Shown here: in pieces, positions 46,704 through 54,783 of the stretch
How the letters are laid out: each line of letters opens with the position of its first letter
How positions within the stretch are numbered: position 1 is the stretch's first letter
Origin: Acidimicrobiia bacterium
Lineage (GTDB): Bacteria; Actinomycetota; Acidimicrobiia; Spongiisociales; Spongiisociaceae
Length of the DNA: 64,000 bases
Reading direction: 5' to 3'
Assembly: GCA_009841105.1 (NCBI GenBank)
Contig: VXMM01000048.1
Coordinates: 1-64,000, forward strand
The notes under the pieces: model-generated
Told to the model about the DNA's origin: nothing
The model's database searches: none
Seen by the model: the letters and a program-made list of their open reading frames with translations, nothing else
Made by a program: the position numbers and the translations under genes

Positions 46704-47610
46704 GCCTAACGAAACTACCCGCATGAACGCCGTACGTCCCAAACCCTGGGTGATGGCCGCCCGGCCCCGCACGCTGCCTGCTGCCGTGGCCCCGGTGTTG
46801 GTGGGTGGCGGCCTGGCCCTCGGGGATGGGGTCTTCCGGCTGGATGCGCTGCTGGCCACCCTCGTCTGCGCTCTCGCCCTCCAGATCGCCGCCAATTTCG
46901 CGAACGACGCCTCCGATGCGCTCCGGGGCGCGGACCCGGAGACGAGGATCGGACCGACCCGTGTCGTGGCGGCAGGACTGCTCCCGGCCCGCCGGGTCTG
47001 GGCTGGCGTCGCGGTCATGTTCGGCATCGCAGCACTGTGCGGCATCTACATCGCCGCCATCACCAGTTGGGCAGTACTGGTAGTGGGTGTGGCGGCCCTC
47101 ATCGCCACCGTGACCTATACGGGAGGTCCCTCCCCCTACGGGTACCGGGGCATGGGCGAGGTGTCGGTGTTCGTGTTCTTCGGGCTGGTCGCCACGGTGG
47201 GAACGCGCTACGCGCACGACGGGACCATGCCTGCCGAGGCGTGGTTGCTGGCTGTCCCGGTCGGCTTCACGGCTTCCGCCATCCTGGTGGCCAACAACAT
47301 CCGGGACATCGATACCGACTCGGCGGTCGGTAAACGGACCATGGCCGTGATCCTGGGCAGGCGCCATGCCCGGACGCTCTACGTGGCGCTGGTGGGCGGC
47401 GCCTTCGGGCTGGCAACCGTCTGGGCCCTCCTCGGGTTGGCCCCCCGGTGGACCGCCCTGGCGCTGCTGGCCGCTCCCCTGGCCGTGCCGCTGGTCCGGA
47501 CCATCCGATCCGACTCCGACGGTCCCGCCCTCATCCGCGTGCTGGAGGGGACCGCCCGGCTCCATCTTCTCTTAGGCATCGGTCTGGCGGTCGGCGCCGC
47601 GCTCGGCTGA
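46702..47610 (+). CDS. menA: DHNA polyprenyltransferase (menaquinone)
   Basis: A 302-residue UbiA-family prenyltransferase that attaches the side chain to 1,4-dihydroxy-2-naphthoate in menaquinone synthesis. The first block is [20 protein letters not shown]. The first Asp-rich motif lies in [20 protein letters not shown] and the second in [20 protein letters not shown]. About eight to nine membrane helices are present. Start is ATG 46702 or ATG 46723; neither has a clear ribosome site. No other men gene is in the window. Confidence 0.9.
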   Translation: MPNETTRMNAVRPKPWVMAARPRTLPAAVAPVLVGGGLALGDGVFRLDALLATLVCALALQIAANFANDASDALRGADPETRIGPTRVVAAGLLPARRVWAGVAVMFGIAALCGIYIAAITSWAVLVVGVAALIATVTYTGGPSPYGYRGMGEVSVFVFFGLVATVGTRYAHDGTMPAEAWLLAVPVGFTASAILVANNIRDIDTDSAVGKRTMAVILGRRHARTLYVALVGGAFGLATVWALLGLAPRWTALALLAAPLAVPLVRTIRSDSDGPALIRVLEGTARLHLLLGIGLAVGAALG

Positions 47611-47630
47611 TCGAGCCGGCGCGCCCGGAC

Positions 47631-49247
47631 TCAGGCGAGCAGGTACTCCCGGGCCACGACACGGGCCTCGTCCCGAGTCTCCACAATCCGATCGGCGGGT
47701 ACTCCCCGCAGGACGTCCAGCGCCTCCAATGTCCTGGCCACCGGGTCCGGCAGCGCCATCATCACGCATGCGGTGTCGGATCTGGAAGCAACCTCGATAA
47801 GCTGCTCGATCATCATTGCGGCACTGTCGTCGATGTAGGTCGTATCCGAGAAGTCGAAGATGACGACCTCATGGTCTCCGATCTCGGCTCCGATGACGCT
47901 AACCAGCTTGTTGGCCGACGATACGGTGAAGCTACCCCTTAGAGCCACCATGCCGACCCGGGCAGAGAACCTATCAGTGGTTCCCAACTCGCTGTCCTCG
48001 CCGAAGAAGGTCCGGTCGAGCAGCGGCACCGAGATGACGCTGTCCAACTCCAGGCGTTCCAGCTGGCGGGCATGCGCCAGACCGCCGGCGATCAAGCCGA
48101 TCGCCACCGCGGTGATCAGGTCCACCGAGACGGTCAGGACCAGCGTCACCAACATGACAACCAGGTGCTGGGAACGCAAGCGGTGGATCCGGACCAGCAG
48201 GCGCCGGTCCATGATGTCCCAGCCGACCTTCATCAGCACCCCCGCCAGCGCAGCCAACGGGATGGGCTCTGCAAACCTCCCCAGTCCGAGAACCACGGCC
48301 AGCACGAGCAGGGCTCTCAGCGCGCCGGACGCCCGGGTCGTCCCGCCGGAGCGGATGTTGATGACCGTCCCCATGGTTGCCCCGGCGCCCGGCAGCGCCC
48401 CGAACAGCCCGGCAACCATGTTGCCGATTCCCTGACCGATCAGTTCCCGGTCGGGGTTGTGCCTCTGGCCCGTGAGTGAATCAGCCACCAGCGATGTCAG
48501 CAAGCTGTCAACCGAGCCCAGGAGGGCCAGGATCAGCGCCGGCTGGAGAGCGGTCACCAGGAATCCGGCGGCCGGCATCTCCCACACCAGGCCCGGCAGC
48601 CCGGTCGGGATCTCACCGATCACCGGCGCGTCCGAGAGCCACAGGACACCCAGCAGGGTCCCGGTGATCAGCGCCACGAGAGGTCCGGGCGCGTAGCGAG
48701 ACAGCCGCCGCGGCCAGAGGAATCCGACCACCAGCGTTACGACTGCGATGGCCAACGCGCTCGTGTTGGCGTTGCTTAGCGCGTCGGGCAGGGCCCGGAG
48801 CGCTCCGATGACTCCTCCGGAGGCGGAGTCCGCTCCGAGAAACGGCATTATCTGGAGGACGATGACGATGACACCGATGCCCGACATGAAGCCGGACACC
48901 ACCACATGGGGCGTATAGGCGACGAACCGACCGATCCTCGACAGGCCCAGCAGGACCTGGAGCAGCCCGGCTAGCAGGACGACTGTCAGCGCTTCGGGGA
49001 GCGTGTCGGCATGGGTGGTGAGAACCACGGCCATCGCCACCGCCATCGGCGCGGTCGGGCCGGAGATCTGGGAGCGCGTCCCGCCGAAGACCGCGGCGAA
49101 GAACCCCACCGCGATCGCGCCGTAGAGCCCGGCGGCCGCCCCCATGCCCGAGGCGATGCCGAATCCCAGTGACACCGGCAACGCCACCACCATGGAGGTG
49201 AGCCCGCCGAAGAAGTCGCCCCGAAGGGTATCGAGATCGTACTTCAC
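47631..49247 (-). CDS. SulP-family anion transporter
   Basis: A 538-residue SulP transporter. The membrane part (residues about 10-400) shows SMVVALPVSLGFGIASGMG and GTRSQISGPTAPMAVAMAVV, a family signature. The C-terminal STAS domain reads MVALRGSFTVSSANKLVSVI and VVIFDFSDTTYIDDSAAMMI. It overlaps the upstream carbonic anhydrase gene by four bases if GTG 49247 is used (GTGA); GTG 49253 is possible. Pairing SulP with carbonic anhydrase is a known arrangement that points to bicarbonate rather than sulphate, as in cyanobacterial BicA. That is inference from context. Confidence 0.88.
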   Translation of the reverse strand: MKYDLDTLRGDFFGGLTSMVVALPVSLGFGIASGMGAAAGLYGAIAVGFFAAVFGGTRSQISGPTAPMAVAMAVVLTTHADTLPEALTVVLLAGLLQVLLGLSRIGRFVAYTPHVVVSGFMSGIGVIVIVLQIMPFLGADSASGGVIGALRALPDALSNANTSALAIAVVTLVVGFLWPRRLSRYAPGPLVALITGTLLGVLWLSDAPVIGEIPTGLPGLVWEMPAAGFLVTALQPALILALLGSVDSLLTSLVADSLTGQRHNPDRELIGQGIGNMVAGLFGALPGAGATMGTVINIRSGGTTRASGALRALLVLAVVLGLGRFAEPIPLAALAGVLMKVGWDIMDRRLLVRIHRLRSQHLVVMLVTLVLTVSVDLITAVAIGLIAGGLAHARQLERLELDSVISVPLLDRTFFGEDSELGTTDRFSARVGMVALRGSFTVSSANKLVSVIGAEIGDHEVVIFDFSDTTYIDDSAAMMIEQLIEVASRSDTACVMMALPDPVARTLEALDVLRGVPADRIVETRDEARVVAREYLLA

Positions 49248-49867
49248 TGCCACCGCCCACTGTCCAGCACCAGACCGCCGAGGCCGGTTTGCCGGCATAG
49301 CCGCTCCAGACGGCCATCGTCGATGCGGTAGATCAGGCCATGAACCTCAAGGTCCGCGCCGGCACGCCAGGCGTCGCACACGATGTCGGTGGCCGCGACC
49401 TTGCGCACCTGTTCGATCACGCTCAACTCGCACAACCTCTGCCACAGAGCATCGCCCTGTAGCTTCGCCAGGTCTGATCGGTGGGTGCGCACCACCGGGA
49501 GGAGATTATCGAGCCACTCCCCTAGTGGGCCGGTGGCATGCTCGTCCAGGAATGCGTCCACGCCACCGCAACCGTAGTGTCCGCAGACCACCACGCGGCG
49601 CACCCTGAGCGTCTCCACCGCGAATTGCAGCACCGCGAGAAGGCTGGGGTCCGACGGGACGACCAGGTTGGCAACATTGCGGTGAACGAACACTTCCCCC
49701 AGTGACAGGTCCATGATCAGGTTGGGTGACACCCGGCTGTCGGAACACCCGATCCAGAGCATCTCCGGTTGCTGCCCCCGAGCAAGGAGGCGGAACACAT
49801 CCGGGTCAGCCCGAGTCTGCCGTTCCGCCCAGGCGCGGTTCCGTTCGAGTATGTAATCGATGTCGAT
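49244..49867 (-). CDS. Beta-carbonic anhydrase, ATC start
   Basis: A zinc enzyme interconverting carbon dioxide and bicarbonate. Zinc ligands are Cys in LWIGCSDSRVSPN and His/Cys in VVVCGHYGCGGVDAFL; the Asp-Arg dyad is also there. The first canonical start, GTG 49798, would remove a conserved N-terminal helix. Reading further upstream in frame gives IDIDYILERNRAWAERQTRA, the normal start of this family, and the first codon ATC (49867-49865) sits eight bases after GGGGAGG. There is no ATG, GTG or TTG between the in-frame TGA at 49960-49958 and GTG 49798. I therefore infer an ATC start and 207 residues. It is translationally coupled to the SulP gene. Confidence 0.82.
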   Translation of the reverse strand: MDIDYILERNRAWAERQTRADPDVFRLLARGQQPEMLWIGCSDSRVSPNLIMDLSLGEVFVHRNVANLVVPSDPSLLAVLQFAVETLRVRRVVVCGHYGCGGVDAFLDEHATGPLGEWLDNLLPVVRTHRSDLAKLQGDALWQRLCELSVIEQVRKVAATDIVCDAWRAGADLEVHGLIYRIDDGRLERLCRQTGLGGLVLDSGRWQ

Positions 49868-50097
49868 GAGGACGACCTCCCCAGCCGACCCGGAATCGTA
49901 ACCAACCCGGCCACGCCCTCCGACCAGAACCCGGCCGTCGAACCTGACCAGGCTGGTTCACCGCCTGTCGCTTCGTCACCCAACGTTCCCAGTACCCGTC
50001 CTCAAGCGGGACAGTCGCAGCATGCATAGGGTTGGTAGAGAATCGCTAACCCGCGGGTCGGCGGCGTCCCGCGAGGTCGGGTAGTCCATCATGTACC

Positions 50098-51684
50098 ATG
50101 AGCCTGGTGGAGGCCACCGACACGGATGCCTGCGACATCATCGACCAGATCGAGCGCATGGCGCTAGGCATGGTCGGTCCTGCCTTCAGGGGCCAAGCCG
50201 ATGCTAGCTGGCCTCTGCGTTCGGGAGCGGTCCACCGTCTCGTCGAGACACACGGTGAGTCTGTCTTGAGCGATGAGGGCTATCTCAAGCAGTTGCTGTC
50301 TGGCTATCACCGCGACATCAGCAGAAGAGCTGAGATTATTGAGGGAGCGCAAATGACGCCCCTGCAGAGGCTGTCCGTTCTCCAGCATTTCGGCGCAGGG
50401 ACCGGACTCTTGGATTTCACCCGCAGCGCTTTGGTTGCGCTCTGGTTTGCTTGTGACGGTGAACCCCATAGCGACGGCAGGGTGTTCGCCTTGGACATCG
50501 CAAATCCCCTGGTTGCCGTCGATGGTCGAGGACTCGATTCTGAAGGACTATTCGACACAGGCCAGGCAGTGTATTACGAGCCCGACCGATCGCTGGGGGC
50601 GCGGATCGTCGCGCAGCAAAGCGTTTTCGTGATCTGCAACCCACCACCGATCCTCGATCAGCATGTGCCGTATGTCGACGTGCCAGCGCAATCCAAGATG
50701 CCGATCCAGGAGCGACTGGAACGCCTCGGGCTGTCTCGCGAATCACTGTTCTGTGATCTGCCGGGGTTGGCGCGTGCAAACAGCAGAACCCGTCCGCTCC
50801 TGATGGACTGGCTGACGCCTGAAGAGCACCTACGGCTGGGAACCCATGCCTACCGGATGCAAAGGTACGCGGATGCCCTCGCGAGCTACGAGTCCTATGC
50901 TTCTGCGTATCCCGATGTGGCCCAGTCACACTGTTTGATCGGCGACGCGTATTCCGCGATGGGGCGGTTTGACGAGGCGTCGACCGCCTACACGCGCGCC
51001 ATCGAGAACATTGATCGGCCGATGCCCCAGCTAGAAGGGTCCACGCCCACGCAAGAGTTCAAGGATTGGATGCTGCGACCGATCTACTACAACCGCGGCA
51101 ACGCGCATGCCGCGGTCGGGAGACACTCAGAGGCGATTGCAGACTTTGACCGATCCCTAGCTCTTGAGAAGTCCTCGGCTCTTGACTCCGGGGACGGGCG
51201 AAATGTGCTGTTCAACCGCGGAAACTCGAAGTACGCGCGGGGACGCTTCCAAGAAGCCTCACGGGACTTCGAGGAAGCATGGTCGCTACGCGAAACAAGC
51301 GACGCCGCGCTTGCCCTCGGAAACACCAAGATGCATCTCGGAGAGTTCGCCGAAGCCTTGATTCGGTACCACGACGGCGCGAACCTTGAGAAGCCCGAGA
51401 GTGCGGACGCGCCGTGTCGTACGAATGCCAAGCAATGCAGCGACCTTCTTGAAGCCTTGGCTGGGCATGATTTTGCAGTGCGGCCCAGCGAACGAAGCGA
51501 CGTAATTGTGACCGTGGAAGCACCGTTATCTGGACCAGGGGGCTTTGTGTTCGTCGGCAATCGGGGCAATGTCGGCAACACCCCTTCGGGCATGGTGGGT
51601 GCGCCGGGCGGGGAAGGTTATGGCGGGATGGCTGGCTTCGCGGTACTGCTGCGACCGGCACAGGGGCAAGCGGCAGGCCGGTAG
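50098..51684 (+). CDS. FRG-domain/TPR/Gly-rich protein
   Basis: A 528-residue three-part protein. Residues about 10-215 are an FRG domain: PAFRGQADASWPLRSGAV carries the naming Phe-Arg-Gly, and LSVLQHFGAGTGLLDFTRSA with ALWFACDGEP is the second conserved block. Residues about 240-430 are TPR repeats (RLGTHAYRMQRYADALASYE, IYYNRGNAHAAVGRHSEAIA, LFNRGNSKYARGRFQEASRD). The last 50 residues are a Gly-rich tail (GNRGNVGNTPSGMVGAPGGE). FRG domains have no established activity and occur often near defence genes. Codon use and GC are lower than in core genes. It is monocistronic, at the left border of an accessory island. A role in defence is inference. Confidence 0.8.
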   Translation: MSLVEATDTDACDIIDQIERMALGMVGPAFRGQADASWPLRSGAVHRLVETHGESVLSDEGYLKQLLSGYHRDISRRAEIIEGAQMTPLQRLSVLQHFGAGTGLLDFTRSALVALWFACDGEPHSDGRVFALDIANPLVAVDGRGLDSEGLFDTGQAVYYEPDRSLGARIVAQQSVFVICNPPPILDQHVPYVDVPAQSKMPIQERLERLGLSRESLFCDLPGLARANSRTRPLLMDWLTPEEHLRLGTHAYRMQRYADALASYESYASAYPDVAQSHCLIGDAYSAMGRFDEASTAYTRAIENIDRPMPQLEGSTPTQEFKDWMLRPIYYNRGNAHAAVGRHSEAIADFDRSLALEKSSALDSGDGRNVLFNRGNSKYARGRFQEASRDFEEAWSLRETSDAALALGNTKMHLGEFAEALIRYHDGANLEKPESADAPCRTNAKQCSDLLEALAGHDFAVRPSERSDVIVTVEAPLSGPGGFVFVGNRGNVGNTPSGMVGAPGGEGYGGMAGFAVLLRPAQGQAAGR

Positions 51685-51857
51685 CGGGGCCAGCTGGCAG
51701 AGGTATGGTCGAGGGACGCTCGGGGACAACCATCAGGAGACCCGCTGCGCGGGACAACCGACCTCACAGGACATACGGCCGCAGCCGCTTCGGTCCGGCC
51801 GGCCGTGGTCGTACAGTATGTAGGAACGTTTCCACCCGAATCGGGAGGTAGGTCGAA

Positions 51858-52121
51858 GTGTTGGGACATGTGCACAGCATGAGCAGCCGGGAGTTCAACG
51901 AGGCGACTGGTGAGGCGAAGCGGGCCGTACAAGCTGGCACCGTCCATATCGCCGATCGCGGGTGCCCGTCCCACGTGCTGATGAGTTACGAGCACTACCG
52001 GGAACTTACCAGCGACAGGCTGCACTTCGCCGACATACTGTGCAGAACGTCGGGCATCGGCAAGCTCGACGTGGAGTTCCCGAGACCTGGCGATCCGGCG
52101 AGACCTGCCGCCTTTGAGTGA
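51858..52121 (+). CDS. Phd/YefM-type antitoxin
   Basis: An 87-residue type II antitoxin. The N-terminal DNA-binding fold reads SSREFNEATGEAKRAVQAGT, then VHIADRGCPSHVLMSYEHYR, the Phd/YefM pattern. The C-terminal toxin-binding tail is LDVEFPRPGDPARPA. GTG 51858 follows GGGAGG at nine bases; ATG 51879 is an internal alternative. Its stop overlaps the ATG of the VapC-like pseudogene (TGATG), so the two were a coupled pair. The frame is intact although the toxin is not. It could still repress its own promoter. Confidence 0.82.
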   Translation: MLGHVHSMSSREFNEATGEAKRAVQAGTVHIADRGCPSHVLMSYEHYRELTSDRLHFADILCRTSGIGKLDVEFPRPGDPARPAAFE

Positions 52122-52563
52122 TGTAGCTCGCCTACAACCGTTGTCGTCTCGGAGAGCCGCGAGATCCACTCCTGCCGAGCCGATCCTGGTGTGCGTCCTG
52201 CGTGGCCCGAGTCGACCACGGCTTGGGCTACATGTCGACCATCACCATTCATGAGCTCGAACTCGGTGTGTTGCTGGCCCAAGGTCGCGACCCGGCGTCT
52301 GGCGCCGTACTGCGACGGTGGCTCGATAACGATGTGTACGAGGCCTTCGATGGACACATTCCGCCAGTGAGCACCACGATGGCGCGATTGGCCGCCTGCC
52401 TCCATGTAACAGGATCCGGCGCCTGTGAGTGCGCTCTCATCGGCGGCACCGCCATGGCGAGACAACACGGTCCTGGCGACCCGTAACACCAGAGACTTCG
52501 GAGAGTTTCCGGGGCTCACGGTCCTGAACCCGTGTGAGTTCACCGCGACGACGAAGCCTTGAG
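52121..52563 (+). pseudogene. VapC-like PIN toxin, inactivated
   Basis: Three frames in turn carry a PIN-domain ribonuclease. The ATG at 52121 is followed at once by TAG. Next, TTVVVSESREIHSCRADPGV appears in one frame, then VARVDHGLGYMSTITIHELE with LGVLLAQGRDPASGAVLRRW and RLAACLHV in a second. A third frame holds VLATRNTRDFGEFPGLTVLN and ends at TGA 52561-52563. At least three frameshifts and one nonsense codon are needed. The first catalytic Asp, normally in Leu-Leu-Asp-Thr, is lost. The recognisable C-terminal Thr-Arg-Asn-x-x-Asp-Phe shows the family. Toxin function is certainly gone. Confidence 0.8.
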
Positions 52564-52611
52564 TCGGTTTCAACTTCGGAAATGACCAGGTTCAGCGTTC
52601 CGAAGTGTGTT

Positions 52612-54210
52612 TTATGTTGGTGGCACTAAGCAGGACGCGAAACGGCGATAGGGAATCGATGGTATGACCTCCCTCAGCGGGAACCATCGAGACCGACGAT
52701 CAGCTGGAACTGGTTCAACGTGCATTATTGCGATTGATCGCTCTACAGCCGTATCCTCTACATCAAAAGGCTCTATTGCACGCAATGTGACATCGTCAGG
52801 TGGTCTTGCTAGACAGGCAAGTCCAGTTTCTTCGTCTGCCAACCAGTAGCGTGTCTCGCCATTGATGTAATCAACGCGTACAAGTTTGCCTCGTGTCGTG
52901 TCTCCGACGGTAGGCATGTCAGGTGCCAAGAACCGCTCGACTTCGTACCTCCACACTTTAAAGGCTTCTACCGGGTCTGATCCGAAAAAGCTCTGAGTCC
53001 CTCGTTCCCATGCTAAGTGACGGGTCTTGCTTAGGTTTCGAATCCGGTCGTGACCACGCAGAAACACCGTAGCGAACGGGTATTTGTCAACTACGCCGGT
53101 AAGACGGTCGCTTACGTAACGCTCGAGATGGTAAGTTGCATCCAGTGAACGGCGTACCTCGGCCGCATTCGGCTCATATCCCATATGGACTATCTGATCA
53201 CGGAGGTCAGCTACGTGACGTTTCCATTCAGACACAGGCCCCTTACCGTCGAGTGTCCAATTACCACCCAGACGATTGTGGAACGCTCCTTTTGCTAGTC
53301 TAGTAACGGATCTCATAGCACGCATCTCTCGCACCGCCTCCTTAGGTTCCAAGCCTTCATCCCACATTATGGCTAGGTGAAGCTCGCGCAAGAGCGCTTC
53401 CGCCGCAGCTCCATTGAGCACAGAGGCTGTTAACCGATTCCCATCTCGCTGTGCGATAGATGTTTCCCGGCGAAAGTTAGCATATGTCGCGAATGGCCCA
53501 GGCCACAACCGTACATCGAGGGTCATCTGTTGTAGCTTTTCTTCCGGTAGTTCATCTGATGGAGCAATACACGTTAGGGAGGATGAGACGTCATTGATTA
53601 GAAAAGTGAAATGACTTGGCTGACTAGACGGACGCAGTTCACATGATTCACCAAGGGTCATGGCTGTAATAGCGACCGGAATTGCCATCGGGAGAGTCTC
53701 TCTCGTAACTAGCGTGACAGGTGTTTGAGAGACAAGATAATACATCTGCTGAATTCCTCGAATCTGTTCGAGACCGTAGTTGAATGCCTCCTCTAGCTCG
53801 GTGATATCGACATCCGTTTCACATAGGACCGCGACTTCCACAACCGTGGAGGCCGTAGCCTGTGGAACTATTTTCTCGTGTGCCTCACTAGGAATCTGAG
53901 CATCCTCTGGATTGATGTCCGCATCTGAGCCAGCGAAAGCCTTCGCCGCTGCTATAAAGGCTGGTCTGGCAAAGATCACGGGATTGCCTCTTGCCTCATC
54001 ATCTATCTGGCGGAATAACAGACTCCCTACTATCTTGCGGTCAAGTCCATCTTCAGTCTGAAATGGCGCTCCGACGCGACTGCCATCAGCCATTTCTACT
54101 AGGCGGATGATCCAACCATCTGGGACAGCAAGCCGCTCTGGTAAAGAGACAAAAAAATAGGCGACATTAGGCAATGGGCTCATGTTGTCATCCATCAGTG
54201 GTGCTATCAC
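52612..54210 (-). CDS. HEPN-motif protein, AT-rich foreign gene
   Basis: A 532-residue protein that I cannot assign to a named family. A helical central part (about 265-375) contains LRDQIVHMGYEPN, an Arg-x4-His motif (R337, H342) with Asp after the Arg, as in HEPN ribonuclease domains. Nearby sequence (EALLRELHLAIMWDEGLEPK; HVADL; LDATYHLERYV) suits the paired helices of that fold. The N-terminal 250 residues are mixed alpha/beta without known motifs; the last 90 include a beta-rich stretch (GKLVRVDYINGETRYWLADE). There is no signal peptide. The gene is visibly more AT-rich than its neighbours and uses codons such as AGA and ATA freely, which marks recent transfer. Similarity to Abi/ApeA-like defence HEPN proteins is inference. 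Confidence 0.7.
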   Translation of the reverse strand: MIAPLMDDNMSPLPNVAYFFVSLPERLAVPDGWIIRLVEMADGSRVGAPFQTEDGLDRKIVGSLLFRQIDDEARGNPVIFARPAFIAAAKAFAGSDADINPEDAQIPSEAHEKIVPQATASTVVEVAVLCETDVDITELEEAFNYGLEQIRGIQQMYYLVSQTPVTLVTRETLPMAIPVAITAMTLGESCELRPSSQPSHFTFLINDVSSSLTCIAPSDELPEEKLQQMTLDVRLWPGPFATYANFRRETSIAQRDGNRLTASVLNGAAAEALLRELHLAIMWDEGLEPKEAVREMRAMRSVTRLAKGAFHNRLGGNWTLDGKGPVSEWKRHVADLRDQIVHMGYEPNAAEVRRSLDATYHLERYVSDRLTGVVDKYPFATVFLRGHDRIRNLSKTRHLAWERGTQSFFGSDPVEAFKVWRYEVERFLAPDMPTVGDTTRGKLVRVDYINGETRYWLADEETGLACLARPPDDVTLRAIEPFDVEDTAVERSIAIMHVEPVPADRRSRWFPLREVIPSIPYRRFASCLVPPT

Positions 54211-54244
54211 CTCACTTCGATTGCGGATATTAGTATTCTCTAGG

Positions 54245-54521
54245 TCCTAAGGTTACGGCCACGGCCCGGTCCCGTATCGCCTGTCTTGGTCGGAGAGACG
54301 TGGTCCTGTCGACCATCAGGCTGCACGTTCGTGCAGACCGTTCTTCTCATCGGGAGTAACCGATAGGCAGATCAGGGCGCCTCGGTCGATGAGTCGTGAA
54401 AGCACACACCGTCACCAAGTTGGCGGCATCGAAAGTGATCGTCCTAGGACGATCACGACGGGCCGGGGTTGCCCGCGTAGCGAATACCGCCCGTCGCCGT
54501 CGGTATCTCGCCCTGCCTCAT
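54245..54521 (-). pseudogene. MazF-like toxin, inactivated
   Basis: The ATG overlaps the stop of the MazE-like gene (ATGA). Reading on the minus strand, MRQGEIPTATGGIRYAGN is followed in a second frame by QPRPVVIV, and in others by FDAANLVTVCAFTTH, VTPDEKNGLHERA and SLMVDRTTSLR. These are consecutive blocks of a MazF/PemK endoribonuclease, split by at least four frameshifts over about 270 bases. The Lys-Pro-Arg-Pro and Asn-Gly-Leu-His-Glu blocks are family hallmarks. No working toxin can be made. Confidence 0.75.
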
Positions 54522-54709
54522 TGGAGGTCAAGGCCGAGAGCGTCGATGAACGCCTGGTCGTCATCAGCACGGTCGCTTCCGGCAACGGCCGCCGACTGCC
54601 GGTGTGCTTCTGCCACGAATGACGGGGCACGTACGTCGACTACCCACATCTGGATCGGGCGCATGCCCTGTTCACGCATCCGCTTGCGGTAGTCACGAAC
54701 CTGCCGCAT
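54518..54709 (-). CDS. MazE-like antitoxin (DUF3018)
   Basis: A 63-residue protein: RDYRKRMREQGMRPIQMWVV, then DVRAPSFVAEAHRQSAAVAG, then DDQAFIDALGL. This is the DUF3018 family annotated as antitoxin MazE-like, normally encoded directly before a mazF gene with a four-base overlap, as here. ATG 54709 is preceded by an in-frame stop, which fixes the start. The frame is whole while its partner is destroyed. Confidence 0.8.
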   Translation of the reverse strand: MRQVRDYRKRMREQGMRPIQMWVVDVRAPSFVAEAHRQSAAVAGSDRADDDQAFIDALGLDLQ

Positions 54710-54783
54710 GCTCGTCTCGTCTCATGCGCTGTCATCGGATCCAAGTTACATGAAACAGCGCCGTTAGCGGCCTACGTCCACCG

